This document shows, piece by piece, positions 7,420-14,309 of a DNA stretch of 19,898 nt. The stretch comes from an uncultured Flavobacterium sp. (GTDB taxonomy: Bacteria > Bacteroidota > Bacteroidia > Flavobacteriales > Flavobacteriaceae). The position numbers and the translations under genes were made by a program. A model generated the notes under the pieces. That model did no database searches. It was not told where the DNA came from and saw only the letters and a list, made by a program, of their open reading frames with translations. The DNA is taken from assembly GCF_946220915.1 (NCBI RefSeq), contig NZ_CAMIHH010000063.1, forward strand, positions 1 through 19,898, in the 5' to 3' direction. Position 1 is the stretch's first letter, and each line of letters opens with the position of its first letter.

Positions 7420-7493
7420 GGTTTGGTAGTTCAGTTGGTTAGAATACGTGCCTGTCACGCACGGGGTCGCGGGTTCGAGTCCCGTCCAGACCG
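7420..7493 (+). tRNA. tRNA-Asp (anticodon GTC)
   Basis: A 74-nt cloverleaf. The acceptor strands GGTTTGG and CCAGACC pair with one G-U and discriminator G73, as expected for Asp. The D arm is GTTC-AGTTGGTTA-GAAT; the anticodon stem CGTGC/GCACG encloses loop CTGTCAC with anticodon GTC; the T arm is GCGGG-TTCGAGT-CCCGT. CCA is not encoded. It has its own promoter and terminator. Confidence 0.97.
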
Positions 7494-7507
7494 CTAAAAT
7501 TGGGGAG

Positions 7508-7533
7508 AGCCTTTCGTAAAGAAAGGCTTTTTT
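7508..7533 (+). terminator. Rho-independent terminator of tRNA-Asp
   Basis: AGCCTTTC (7508-7515) and GAAAGGCT (7521-7528) form a perfect 8-bp stem with loop GTAAA, followed by a run of six T. Confidence 0.92.
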
Positions 7534-7618
7534 GCCCAATGAGGTTTTTGAAAAAAGCCAGAACGCAGTTGTGTTGTTTATGCCGCGCGAGCGGTAGGTT
7601 TAGTAGTTAGACCAATGA

Positions 7619-7647
7619 AAAGCTTTCCTTAACCGGAGGGCTTTTTT
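7619..7647 (+). terminator. Second Rho-independent terminator downstream of tRNA-Asp
   Basis: AAGCTTTCC (7620-7628) pairs with GGAGGGCTT (7635-7643), including two G-T pairs, around loop TTAACC, then T to 7647. The tRNA already has its own terminator at 7508, so this one implies a second transcript, or a former gene, between 7534 and 7618. No ORF is seen there. Confidence 0.75.
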
Positions 7648-7671
7648 GATTTATTCCATCCCCCGGTATTC

Positions 7672-7700
7672 ACCGCTACATCCGATCATTTTACCTCATA
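7672..7700. promoter_or_regulatory. Candidate LytTR-binding half-sites upstream of the kinase gene
   Basis: TTACCTCAT (7691-7699) is identical to the 9-mer at 9477-9485. Exactly 21 bp upstream of its ACC (7693) is ACCGC (7672-7676), a weaker copy matching 5 of 9 positions. Direct repeats about 21 bp apart are typical of LytTR-family operators. Autoregulation of the kinase-regulator operon is inferred. Confidence 0.35.
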
Positions 7701-7739
7701 AATTCGCCCGCATGGTTTTTTCTTGGTAGCTTTACAGCA

Positions 7740-8789
7740 ATGCTTATTGCAATGGCTAAAAAAACGCAGTCGTATGTTTTACACCTGGTCGGGGCACTGC
7801 TGTTCCTCAGCATCCCTATATTCTCATCGCCCGACCTCCATTCCGGCCATCTTACCAGTGTAGTGCCTTTCCGGCGCAGCTTTATAAGCTATATCCTTCT
7901 GCTCTGCTTTTTCTACGCCAATTATATTTATTTCATACCACGGCTTTATTTTACACGCAGGCGCATATTATTCTTCGCAGCGATTACGGTAAGCTATGTT
8001 GCCATTGCACTGTTCCCCGGGCTCCTGTTTGGCAATGCAGGCTATCCCGGACCTGTTCCAGCAGCTACTTTTTCTGCGCAGGCAGATCCTGACAGCATCA
8101 TCAATTTTATGCCGATGCTTCACGGCCGCTCAATAGTGCAATTCCTGCTGGTGTTTTTCCTGTCATTTCTGTTGCGGATCAATGAGCGGCTCAACATGAT
8201 ACAAAGCGAAAAATTGAACACTGAGGTATCGTACCTTAAAGCCCAGATCAATCCGCATTTTCTTTTTAATACACTAAACAGCCTTTACGCACTTACGCTC
8301 GAAAAGTCCGACGCTGCGCCCGAAGCTGTTGTAAAGCTCTCATCGATGATGCGCTATGTAGTGACCGAAAGCAACAGGGATGTTGTGCCGCTGGAAAACG
8401 AAATAGGCTACATTAAAGACTACATAAGCCTGCAGCAGCTTCGCATGGATGGTTCAACCCCATTTTCCTTTACAGTCACCGGGAGCACTGCAGGCAAAAG
8501 CATTTCGCCCATGCTCCTGATACCGTTTATTGAAAATGCGTTTAAGTATGGCATCAACCCTAACGAAAATGCCTCTGTTTCCATAGGGATAGCTATCGCG
8601 CCAAACGGGCTTTCCCTGCATGTAAAAAACAATAAGGTAACGGTAGCAATAGCTCCTGAAGAAAAAAGCGGGTTGGGCATCGAAAACACAAAGTTACGCC
8701 TGGAATACCTGTACCCGCAAAAACACAAATTAGCTATATTTGACACCAATGATTATTTTGAGGTGAAACTAACGCTCAGCCTGCCATGA
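7740..8789 (+). CDS. LytS/YehU-type membrane sensor histidine kinase
   Basis: Inner-membrane histidine kinase of 349 residues in the His_kinase (PF06580) family. Four hydrophobic segments lie near residues 10-28, 46-66, 75-98 and 130-147. Then comes LKAQINPHFLFNTLNSLYAL with phospho-acceptor His173, and a GHKL ATPase region with PFIENAFKYG (N box) and SGLGIENTKLRLEYLY (G box). No separate extracellular sensor domain is visible, so any signal is probably sensed through the membrane segments. Its stop overlaps the start of the response regulator gene by 4 nt (ATGA, 8786-8789), which suggests translational coupling. A weak -7-like TAGCTTTA (7727-7734) is only 5 nt before the ATG; an in-frame ATG at 7752 is an alternative start. 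Confidence 0.94.
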   Translation: MLIAMAKKTQSYVLHLVGALLFLSIPIFSSPDLHSGHLTSVVPFRRSFISYILLLCFFYANYIYFIPRLYFTRRRILFFAAITVSYVAIALFPGLLFGNAGYPGPVPAATFSAQADPDSIINFMPMLHGRSIVQFLLVFFLSFLLRINERLNMIQSEKLNTEVSYLKAQINPHFLFNTLNSLYALTLEKSDAAPEAVVKLSSMMRYVVTESNRDVVPLENEIGYIKDYISLQQLRMDGSTPFSFTVTGSTAGKSISPMLLIPFIENAFKYGINPNENASVSIGIAIAPNGLSLHVKNNKVTVAIAPEEKSGLGIENTKLRLEYLYPQKHKLAIFDTNDYFEVKLTLSLP

Positions 8790-9466
8790 TAAAAGCCATT
8801 GCCATTGATGATGAACCGCTTGCGCTTAAAGTGATCGAGCATTTTTGCAGGCAGTCCGGGACGGTTGAACTGGAAAAAACCTTTACCGATCCTGCCGAGG
8901 CTTTGCGCCACCTGAAGAAATTCCCCACCGACCTCCTGTTCCTGGACATACAAATGCCTGGAAAAAACGGACTGGAATTTTACCGTCAGTTGGACAATGA
9001 CATCATGGTTATCTTTACTACGGCCTATAGCGATTATGCCGTTGAGGGCTTCAATGTAAATGCAGTAGATTATCTGCTGAAACCGTTTTCTTTTGAACGT
9101 TTCCTTTCGGCAACAGAAAAAGCTTCGAGAGAAATTAAAGCCCGCCAAACCACCGGCGAACAGGATCATCTGCTCATACGTGCCGACTACAAGCTGCACC
9201 GCGTCGATCTTAGCGACATACTCCTAATAGAAGGCCTCGATGATTACATACGCATCCACCTGAAAGCTAAGCCGCCAATAACGGCACGCCTGTCCATGAA
9301 AGGCATTCTTGAAAAGCTTCCCGAAACAGAATTTTTAAGGGTACACAGGTCGTTCATTGTCCCGCTGCGAAAGATCAGGACAATTTACAACAAAACCATA
9401 CAGATTGAAGATTTTGTAATACCCATTGGCGATACATACAGGAATGTGATCAATAATTACCTGTAG
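8786..9466 (+). CDS. LytTR-family response regulator
   Basis: Cytoplasmic DNA-binding response regulator of 226 residues, a standard length. The receiver domain (about 2-118) has the acidic cluster DDEP (8-11), phospho-acceptor Asp54 in LLFLDIQMPG, the Thr of TTAYSDYAVEGF, and Lys in VDYLLKPF. The LytTR domain (about 130-226) shows DILLIEGLDDYIRIHL, the MKGILEKLPETEFLRVHRSFIV signature region (partly quoted: FLRVHRSFIVPLRKI), and a C-terminal VIPIGDTYR. It is the cognate partner of the overlapping LytS-type kinase. Family members bind direct repeats spaced about two helical turns apart; such a repeat lies just downstream at 9479-9511 before the secreted protease gene. Confidence 0.95.
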   Translation: MIKAIAIDDEPLALKVIEHFCRQSGTVELEKTFTDPAEALRHLKKFPTDLLFLDIQMPGKNGLEFYRQLDNDIMVIFTTAYSDYAVEGFNVNAVDYLLKPFSFERFLSATEKASREIKARQTTGEQDHLLIRADYKLHRVDLSDILLIEGLDDYIRIHLKAKPPITARLSMKGILEKLPETEFLRVHRSFIVPLRKIRTIYNKTIQIEDFVIPIGDTYRNVINNYL

Positions 9467-9478
9467 CATCTTCCGGTT

Positions 9479-9511
9479 ACCTCATTTTTTAGGGGATTAA
9501 CCTCATTTTTT
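9479..9511. promoter_or_regulatory. 12-bp direct repeat with 21-bp period, candidate LytTR operator
   Basis: ACCTCATTTTTT occurs perfectly at 9479-9490 and again at 9500-9511. The 21-bp period is two helical turns, the same geometry as characterised LytTR sites (for example E. coli BtsR and YpdB, and AgrA). It lies 13 bp after the LytTR regulator gene and 136 bp before the protease start. A possible -7-like TATATTTA at 9534-9541 lies about 22 bp further downstream. Binding is inferred. Confidence 0.5.
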
Positions 9512-9646
9512 TTCGGTTCCCAGGCATTGCAATTATATTTACACACTCACAATACATATAATAATACCTGCATTATTTTAAAATTACATTGATTTTAAAT
9601 AACTTGCGCCTCTTTTTTAAATTTAATCCTAGATTCGCCCCGAACA

Positions 9647-11038
9647 ATGAAAAAAACTATTTATCTAAAAACATTACTGGCAGCCTCACTTCTGTCTTTT
9701 GGGCTGAGCGCAAATGCCCAAGAGCAAACCAGGGCCTTTGGAAGGCCGCTCAAGCACGCCCCACATCCCGAAAACGGCCTGGTACGTTGTGTAACCTCTG
9801 AATACGAAGAATACCTGCAGGAAAAGAACCCTGAAAGACAATCCCGTGCGCAATTTGAACAATGGCTTGAGGCTAAGATTACCGATGTAAGGGCGCAGAG
9901 AATGGCCTCCCCGGGAGAAGCTGCTGCCATAATCACGATCCCGGTTGTGGTTCATGTGATACATAATGGCGATGCGGTAGGCAGCAACGAAAATATTGCC
10001 GATGCGCAGGTACTCTCACAAATAACCGTTTTGAACCAGGACTACAGAAGGATGGCCGGAACGCCGGGATTCAATTCAAACCCCGTTGGCGCTGACGTGG
10101 AAATCCAGTTCTGCCTTGCCAAAGTTGACCCCGAAAACAATCCGACTACGGGCATTGACCGTGTTAATTTGGGGCTTGCAACCTGGAATAGCGAAAATGC
10201 AATTGAAAATACCATGAAGCCCGCTACAATTTGGGATCCTACCAAGTATTTTAATATATGGGTTTGCAGTTTTGGCGGCAGCATGAACGGTACATTAGGC
10301 TATGCCCAGTTCCCCAATGCAGGAGCTGTACCTGGTGTAGGGACAGATAATGGTGGTGCAGATACCGACGGGGTAGTAATAGGCTATCGTTACTTTGGTT
10401 CGAGAACTATTTATTCTCAGGGCAACTACCAGTTCCCGTATGATAAAGGGCGTACTACAACCCACGAGATTGGCCACGCTTTGGGATTATTTCATACCGA
10501 TGGCGACAACCCTACCTGTACTACCAATACATCGGATTCCTTTAAAGACTATTGTCCTGATACGCCGGTTATCTATGAGCTTAACTACGAATGTTCTACC
10601 ACAGACTCCTGCCCTGGCAGTGCCGGTAATGACATGGTCGAGAACTATATGGATTATACCCCTGACGCATGCATGAACATATTTACCCAAAATCAAAAAA
10701 CAAGGATGGTTGCAGTAATGCAGTTCGGCACACGCAGGGCATCATTAAAAAATTCAACGGTTTGCCAGCAAACAGCTGACAGGGATGATTTTGAGCTGCT
10801 GAATGGCCTCAACGTATATCCTAACCCGGTACGGGATGTGCTAAACATAGCATCGGATAATGGCGACCTGCCAGACAGCTTTACCATCTATAACAGCCTT
10901 GGACAAACAATGGCTATGGTAAAAGTAACCAGCATGACCAACCTTGAGGTAAATGCTACGAATTACAGTAATGGCATTTACTTTATCAAAATAAACAAAG
11001 GAAGCCAGTCTAAAACGATCCGGTTTATCAAAAATTAA
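9647..11038 (+). CDS. Secreted M43-like zinc metalloprotease with T9SS sorting domain
   Basis: Extracellular metalloprotease of 463 residues. A signal peptide covers residues 1-24 (KK, hydrophobic LLAASLLSFGL, then SANA|QEQ). A propeptide probably follows to about residue 95. The catalytic domain starts IPVVVHVIHNGD; the zinc site HEIGHALGLFH spans residues 273-283, with the Met-turn ENYMDY downstream, as in pappalysin-type (M43) proteases. Paired cysteines lie around the active site (for example TCTTNTSDSFKDYCPD). The C-terminal 80 residues form a type A T9SS sorting domain: LNVYPNPVRDVLNI, FTIYNSLGQ, and YSNGIYFIKINKGSQSKTIR. It is therefore probably exported by Sec, then T9SS, and anchored or released. 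Position after a LytTR two-component system and its candidate operator suggests regulated expression. Confidence 0.93.
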   Translation: MKKTIYLKTLLAASLLSFGLSANAQEQTRAFGRPLKHAPHPENGLVRCVTSEYEEYLQEKNPERQSRAQFEQWLEAKITDVRAQRMASPGEAAAIITIPVVVHVIHNGDAVGSNENIADAQVLSQITVLNQDYRRMAGTPGFNSNPVGADVEIQFCLAKVDPENNPTTGIDRVNLGLATWNSENAIENTMKPATIWDPTKYFNIWVCSFGGSMNGTLGYAQFPNAGAVPGVGTDNGGADTDGVVIGYRYFGSRTIYSQGNYQFPYDKGRTTTHEIGHALGLFHTDGDNPTCTTNTSDSFKDYCPDTPVIYELNYECSTTDSCPGSAGNDMVENYMDYTPDACMNIFTQNQKTRMVAVMQFGTRRASLKNSTVCQQTADRDDFELLNGLNVYPNPVRDVLNIASDNGDLPDSFTIYNSLGQTMAMVKVTSMTNLEVNATNYSNGIYFIKINKGSQSKTIRFIKN

Positions 11039-11059
11039 TGGGTTAAGCCTTAAGCTAAT

Positions 11060-11100
11060 AAAAATCGGGACACTTTAAAAGTGTCCCGATTTATTTTTTT
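11060..11100. terminator. Bidirectional terminator between convergent protease and ferredoxin genes
   Basis: AAATCGGGACACTTT (11062-11076) and AAAGTGTCCCGATTT (11078-11092) are perfect inverted repeats. T-rich sequence follows on the + strand (to 11100) and A-rich sequence precedes it (T-rich on the - strand), so it can serve both genes. Confidence 0.9.
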
Positions 11101-11118
11101 GTAACCTATGAATAGGCA

Positions 11119-11445
11119 TCACTCCTCAGGAGCCAGCTCGAGTTGCAGCCCGTGCAGGCTATCCGTAACAGGTATCTGGCAACCGAGGCGGCTGTTAGGC
11201 TTTACATTAAATGCCTCCGAGAGCATGGCTTCCTCATCCGGTCCCATTTCAGGAAGTTCAACATCATTTAGCACATAGCACTGGCAGGAAGCGCACATGG
11301 CCATTCCGCCGCAAATGCCTATGGTTCCCTCAGGAGCCAACTCATAAGCGCGGCATACCTCCATGATGTTCATCGCCATATCAGTAGGGGCCTGTACTTC
11401 ATGTACTACGCCCTCACGGTCGGTTATTTTCAGGGTTACTTCCAT
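11119..11445 (-). CDS. 2Fe-2S ferredoxin (adrenodoxin-like)
   Basis: Soluble electron carrier of 108 residues. The cluster ligands are in ICGGMAMCASCQCYV (C-x5-C-x2-C) plus the distal Cys of SRLGCQIPV, the adrenodoxin/ISC ferredoxin pattern. An additional Cys follows in CQCYV. The start MEVTLKITDREGVVHEV gives the usual first beta strands. It lies 107 bp downstream of a ferredoxin-NADP reductase gene on the same strand, the natural electron donor, with Mrp and a NifU-domain gene further upstream. A role in iron-sulfur cluster assembly or in supplying electrons to a monooxygenase is inferred. The gap before it holds an inverted 7-bp-periodic repeat. Confidence 0.93.
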   Translation of the reverse strand: MEVTLKITDREGVVHEVQAPTDMAMNIMEVCRAYELAPEGTIGICGGMAMCASCQCYVLNDVELPEMGPDEEAMLSEAFNVKPNSRLGCQIPVTDSLHGLQLELAPEE

Positions 11446-11452
11446 TGTTTTT

Positions 11453-11545
11453 GTTTAAGGTTTAAAAGTCCAAAGTTTAAAGTTGCCACTCTCTTGCCGA
11501 ACGCCTGAAGATCAGAGTAATCAACGTTAAACTTAAACTTTAAAC
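11453..11545. repeat. Inverted array of 7-bp GTTTAAA units between reductase and ferredoxin genes
   Basis: The left arm has heptads GTTTAAG (11453-11459), GTTTAAA (11460-11466), an AGTCCAAA interruption, then GTTTAAA (11475-11481) and GTTG. The right arm (11522-11545) is the imperfect reverse complement and reads, on the - strand, GTTTAAA, GTTTAAG, TTTAACG, TTG. The arms are about 40 bp apart. No gene is encoded. Its place inside the fpr-fdx gap means it would be transcribed if the two are cotranscribed. Confidence 0.65.
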
Positions 11546-11552
11546 AAAGCAG

Positions 11553-12605
11553 CTATTCTATCGCCTTTACTACCTGCTTCTCCGCTTCTTTTCGGGTGCC
11601 GTCAAAGCCATCCACACCACTTACAGTAGTGTATTTAAGGACATATTTCTTGCCGGGGTTCAGCTTGTTGTATACGCTTTGGCACATCAGCGTAGCTTCA
11701 TGGAAACCGCACAATATGAGTTTCAGCTTGCCCGGATAGGTATTGATGTCGCCAATGGCATAGATGCCCTCAATATTGGTTTGGTAATCCAGCGCATTGT
11801 TTACTTTAATGGCATTCTTTTCAATCTCAAGGCCCCAACTGGCCAATGCTCCCAGCTTTGGCGTAAGCCCAAACAGTGGAATGAAATAATCCGTTTCAAT
11901 TTTAGAATGGGCACCGTCAATTTCAATGTCCAGCGCTTCTACCCTTTCTGCACCGTGAATTCCGGTCACTTCAGCAGGCGTAACCAGCCTTATCTTTCCG
12001 GCTTTTTTTAGCTCCTGTACTTTCTCCACAGAGTCCAGCGCACCCCTGAATTCGTTACGCCTGTGTACAAGGGTCACTTCTGATGCCACATCGGACAGGA
12101 AGATGCTCCAGTCCAGCGCAGAATCTCCGCCGCCTGCAATAACAATTCGCTTATTCCGGAAGAGCTCGGGGTCTTTTACAAAATACTCCACACCTTTATC
12201 TTCATAAAAGGCTATATCCTCAATAAGGGGTTTGCGTGGCTCAAAACTGCCCAGCCCGCCTGCAATGGCAATCGCCTTGGCGTGGTGCTCGGTACCTTTG
12301 TTGGTGGTAACTATAAAAGTGCCGTCTTCCAGTTTCTGTACGGTTTCAGCTTTTTCATTCAGGGTAAAGCCCGGCTGGAACTGCTTGACCTGTTCCATGA
12401 GATTGTCTACAAGGTCGCCTGCCAGTACGGAAGGAAAACCCGGTATGTCGAATATTGGCTTTTTCGGGTAGAGCTCTGTGAGCTGCCCTCCCGGCTGTGG
12501 AAGCCCGTCTATGATATGGCATTTCAACTTTAGCAGGCCGGCTTCAAATACGGTAAAAAGCCCTGTAGGGCCCGCACCTATTATTAGTATGTCTGTTGTA
12601 ATCAT
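11553..12605 (-). CDS. Ferredoxin-NADP(+) reductase type 2 (thioredoxin reductase-like)
   Basis: FAD-dependent reductase of 350 residues that passes electrons from NADPH to ferredoxin. The FAD-binding motif IIGAGPTGLFTVFEAG is at residues 8-23, followed by GLPQPGGQLTELYPKKPIFDIPGFP. The NADP domain has VIAGGGDSALDW near 155-166 and VHRRNEFR. The second FAD motif is GIYAIGDINTYPGKLKLI. It lacks the CxxC of thioredoxin reductase, which separates it from TrxB and supports the FNR2 assignment, as does the C-terminal extension. The downstream ferredoxin is the likely partner. An intrinsic terminator at 12619-12657 occupies most of the gap upstream, leaving only 13 bp before the start; no separate promoter was found. 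Confidence 0.93.
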   Translation of the reverse strand: MITTDILIIGAGPTGLFTVFEAGLLKLKCHIIDGLPQPGGQLTELYPKKPIFDIPGFPSVLAGDLVDNLMEQVKQFQPGFTLNEKAETVQKLEDGTFIVTTNKGTEHHAKAIAIAGGLGSFEPRKPLIEDIAFYEDKGVEYFVKDPELFRNKRIVIAGGGDSALDWSIFLSDVASEVTLVHRRNEFRGALDSVEKVQELKKAGKIRLVTPAEVTGIHGAERVEALDIEIDGAHSKIETDYFIPLFGLTPKLGALASWGLEIEKNAIKVNNALDYQTNIEGIYAIGDINTYPGKLKLILCGFHEATLMCQSVYNKLNPGKKYVLKYTTVSGVDGFDGTRKEAEKQVVKAIE

Positions 12606-12618
12606 TATGCGTAATGGT

Positions 12619-12657
12619 AAAAAAGCTATCCGGGGTAAAATTCCCCAAAACAGCTTT
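12619..12657 (-). terminator. Terminator or attenuator between the nifU-like and reductase genes
   Basis: Read on the - strand, AAAGCT and AGCTTT (complements of 12652-12657 and 12622-12627) enclose an inner GGGG/CCCC stem (12643-12646 and 12632-12635), followed by a T run. It lies 38 bp after the NifU-like stop and 13 bp before the reductase ATG, so it probably ends mrp-nifU transcripts or limits read-through into the reductase gene. Confidence 0.75.
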
Positions 12658-12695
12658 CTTAAAATATGATGGTTATCAGCTTTTGCCGAATATTT

Positions 12696-12935
12696 TTAGG
12701 CGACGTTTACTACTGTCTCGATTTGAGGCGCATATTTTTTAATGGTGGTCTCCACGCCGGCCTTAAGCGTCATCTGGTTCACACTGCAGCCTACACAGGC
12801 ACCCTCAAGGCGTACCTGTACGTGTTTATCGTCCTCGATGCTGATAAGCGATATGTTGCCGCCGTCAGACTCAAGGAAAGGGCGGATCTCATCAAGGGCC
12901 CTTTCTACACTGCTCCTAATCTCTTCTGTTGTCAT
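12696..12935 (-). CDS. NifU C-terminal domain protein (Fe-S scaffold/carrier)
   Basis: Protein of 79 residues made entirely of the NifU C-terminal domain. The signature FLESDGGNISLISIEDDKHV is followed by VRLEGACVGCSVNQMTLKAG, whose CxxC pair binds a cluster at a dimer interface in homologues. It ends in IKKYAPQIETVVNV, as in Nfu proteins. It begins 1 bp after the mrp stop, so cotranscription is nearly certain, and the pairing with Mrp supports a role in Fe-S cluster transfer. Nfu from other bacteria is often larger with an A-type N-terminal domain; this is the minimal form. Confidence 0.95.
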   Translation of the reverse strand: MTTEEIRSSVERALDEIRPFLESDGGNISLISIEDDKHVQVRLEGACVGCSVNQMTLKAGVETTIKKYAPQIETVVNVA

Positions 12936-12936
12936 T

Positions 12937-14067
12937 TTATTTCTTTTTAACTGCTGAACAGCCAGCCATTGTAGTTATTTTTATTGCTTCGGTCGACGGA
13001 AGGTTCTCGTTACGGTTTACTGTTTCCTGTACTACCTCGCGCGCCAGTTCTTCAAAAGCAGTTTCCAGCGGGGTAGCGGTCTGTAACGCTGCCGGGCGGC
13101 CATAATCGCCGGCTTCCCGTATGCTCTGCACTATAGGCACTTCTCCGAGGAAAGGCACGTCGAGGTCTTCGGCAAGGTTGCGCGCGCCTTCTTTACCAAA
13201 GATATAATATTTATTTTCAGGAAGTTCCTCTGGCGTGAAATAGGCCATGTTTTCGATGATGCCCAGCACCGGCACGTTAATGCTTTCCTGGCGGAACATT
13301 GCCACGCCCTTCTTTGCATCGGCCAGCGCTACGGCCTGCGGCGTACTCACTACAACTGCCCCGGTAATGGGCAGTGCCTGCATGATGGAAAGGTGTATGT
13401 CGCCTGTTCCGGGAGGCAGGTCTACAAGCATGAAGTCGAGCTCACCCCAATCGGCATCGAATATCATTTGGTTCAGTGCCTTCCCTGCCATGGGTCCACG
13501 CCATATTACCGCCTGCTCCGGGCTTGTGAAGAAGCCTATAGATAATATTTTAACGCCGTAATTTTCGATCGGCTTCATTTTCGATTTTCTGTCTACCTGT
13601 ACCGATATTGGTTTTTCGCGCTCTACATCAAACATGATCGGCATTGATGGGCCGTACACGTCGGCATCCAGCACACCTACCTTAAAGCCCATTTTGGCAA
13701 GCGCCACGGCAAGGTTGGCCGTAATGGTTGATTTGCCCACGCCGCCTTTACCGGACGACACTGCAATGATATTGGTTATTCCCGGTATGCCTTTGCCTTT
13801 GATCTCGGTTTTTTCGGGCGCTTCCACCTTTACGTTTACTTTCACTTTCGCATCTGCATATACCTGCTCCTGTATGGTTTTTATGATGTCGGCCTCGGCG
13901 CGCTTGCGTATGTGCATTGCCGGCGTGTGCATTACCAGCTCTACCACTACTTCATCGCCAAAGGTCAGCACGTTCCTTACTGCGCCGCTTTCCACCATAT
14001 TTTGCCCCTCTCCGGCCAGGGTAATGGTTTCCAGGGCTTTCATTATTTCTTTCCTGTCTAATTTCAT
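12937..14067 (-). CDS. mrp: Mrp/NBP35 (ApbC)-family P-loop ATPase
   Basis: Cytoplasmic Fe-S cluster carrier of 376 residues. The N-terminal MIP18-like domain (about 1-80) includes VELVMHTPAMHIRKR. The ATPase begins IIAVSSGKGGVGKST, with the deviant Walker A at 106-113, then GVLDADVYGPSMP, and LVDLPPGTGDIHLS (Walker B region) and PQAVALADAKKG. The usual C-terminal CxxC of ApbC/Mrp, which binds the bridging cluster, is not present: the corresponding region reads ENMAYFTPEELPENKYYIFG. The only Cys in the whole protein is in the tail MAGCSAVKKK. First gene of the mrp-nifU unit. A -7 box TATCTTTG (complement of 14106-14113) lies 38 bp upstream of the ATG. Confidence 0.94.
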   Translation of the reverse strand: MKLDRKEIMKALETITLAGEGQNMVESGAVRNVLTFGDEVVVELVMHTPAMHIRKRAEADIIKTIQEQVYADAKVKVNVKVEAPEKTEIKGKGIPGITNIIAVSSGKGGVGKSTITANLAVALAKMGFKVGVLDADVYGPSMPIMFDVEREKPISVQVDRKSKMKPIENYGVKILSIGFFTSPEQAVIWRGPMAGKALNQMIFDADWGELDFMLVDLPPGTGDIHLSIMQALPITGAVVVSTPQAVALADAKKGVAMFRQESINVPVLGIIENMAYFTPEELPENKYYIFGKEGARNLAEDLDVPFLGEVPIVQSIREAGDYGRPAALQTATPLETAFEELAREVVQETVNRNENLPSTEAIKITTMAGCSAVKKK

Positions 14068-14105
14068 GATACTAACAGCCTTTTTATTAAGCGGGCCTTA
14101 AGCAA

Positions 14106-14113
14106 CAAAGATA
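14106..14113 (-). promoter_or_regulatory. Candidate -7 box for mrp-nifU
   Basis: On the - strand TATCTTTG matches TAnnTTTG, 38 bp before the mrp ATG. A TTTTC at about 20 nt upstream is a weak -33 candidate. Confidence 0.5.
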
Positions 14114-14144
14114 GTGTGAAAAGGTGATACGGGAAAATTATTTT

Positions 14145-14293
14145 GCTGGAAGTCCGATGGCCGAAGCCGGAGGTTGGAAGTTAGAAGTTGGAAGTCCGGG
14201 GTTGCTATAGGGGTTGGAAGGTAGATGTGCTGAAGGTAAAAGGTTAGAGCGTATATTTACTTAGTTTTGGGCTCCAGGCCGGACTTCCGGCTT
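14145..14293. repeat. GTTGGAA-type 7-bp-periodic intergenic element with inverted ends
   Basis: Heptads GTTGGAA (14173-14179), GTTAGAA, GTTGGAA, GTCCGGG and GTTGCTA (to 14207) run head to tail, with another GTTGGAA at 14213. The element is bounded by GCTGGAAGTCCG (14145-14156) and CGGACTTCCGGC (14280-14291), inverted with one mismatch. It fills most of the 242-bp gap between the mrp promoter and the MGMT-like gene. No ORF was found. Confidence 0.65.
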
Positions 14294-14309
14294 AAAACAT
14301 AAAACAAAT

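Noticed and set aside
9589..9801. 70-codon + strand frame overlapping the protease signal peptide
   Set aside because: It is out of frame with a clear signal peptide and protease; no sign of independent coding.
11119..14067. Ferredoxin, reductase, Mrp and NifU-like genes as a new defence or metabolic system
   Set aside because: Each is a common Bacteroidota Fe-S or redox gene, and their neighbourhood fits ordinary Fe-S homeostasis.
13634..14101. 155-codon + strand frame opposite mrp
   Set aside because: It is the antisense of the conserved Mrp N-terminal and Walker A region, Ser/Thr/Ala-rich, with no family signature.
11453..14293. Periodic spacer repeats as a CRISPR array
   Set aside because: The units are 7 bp, directly adjacent, with no 25-40-bp repeats separated by unique spacers and no cas genes.
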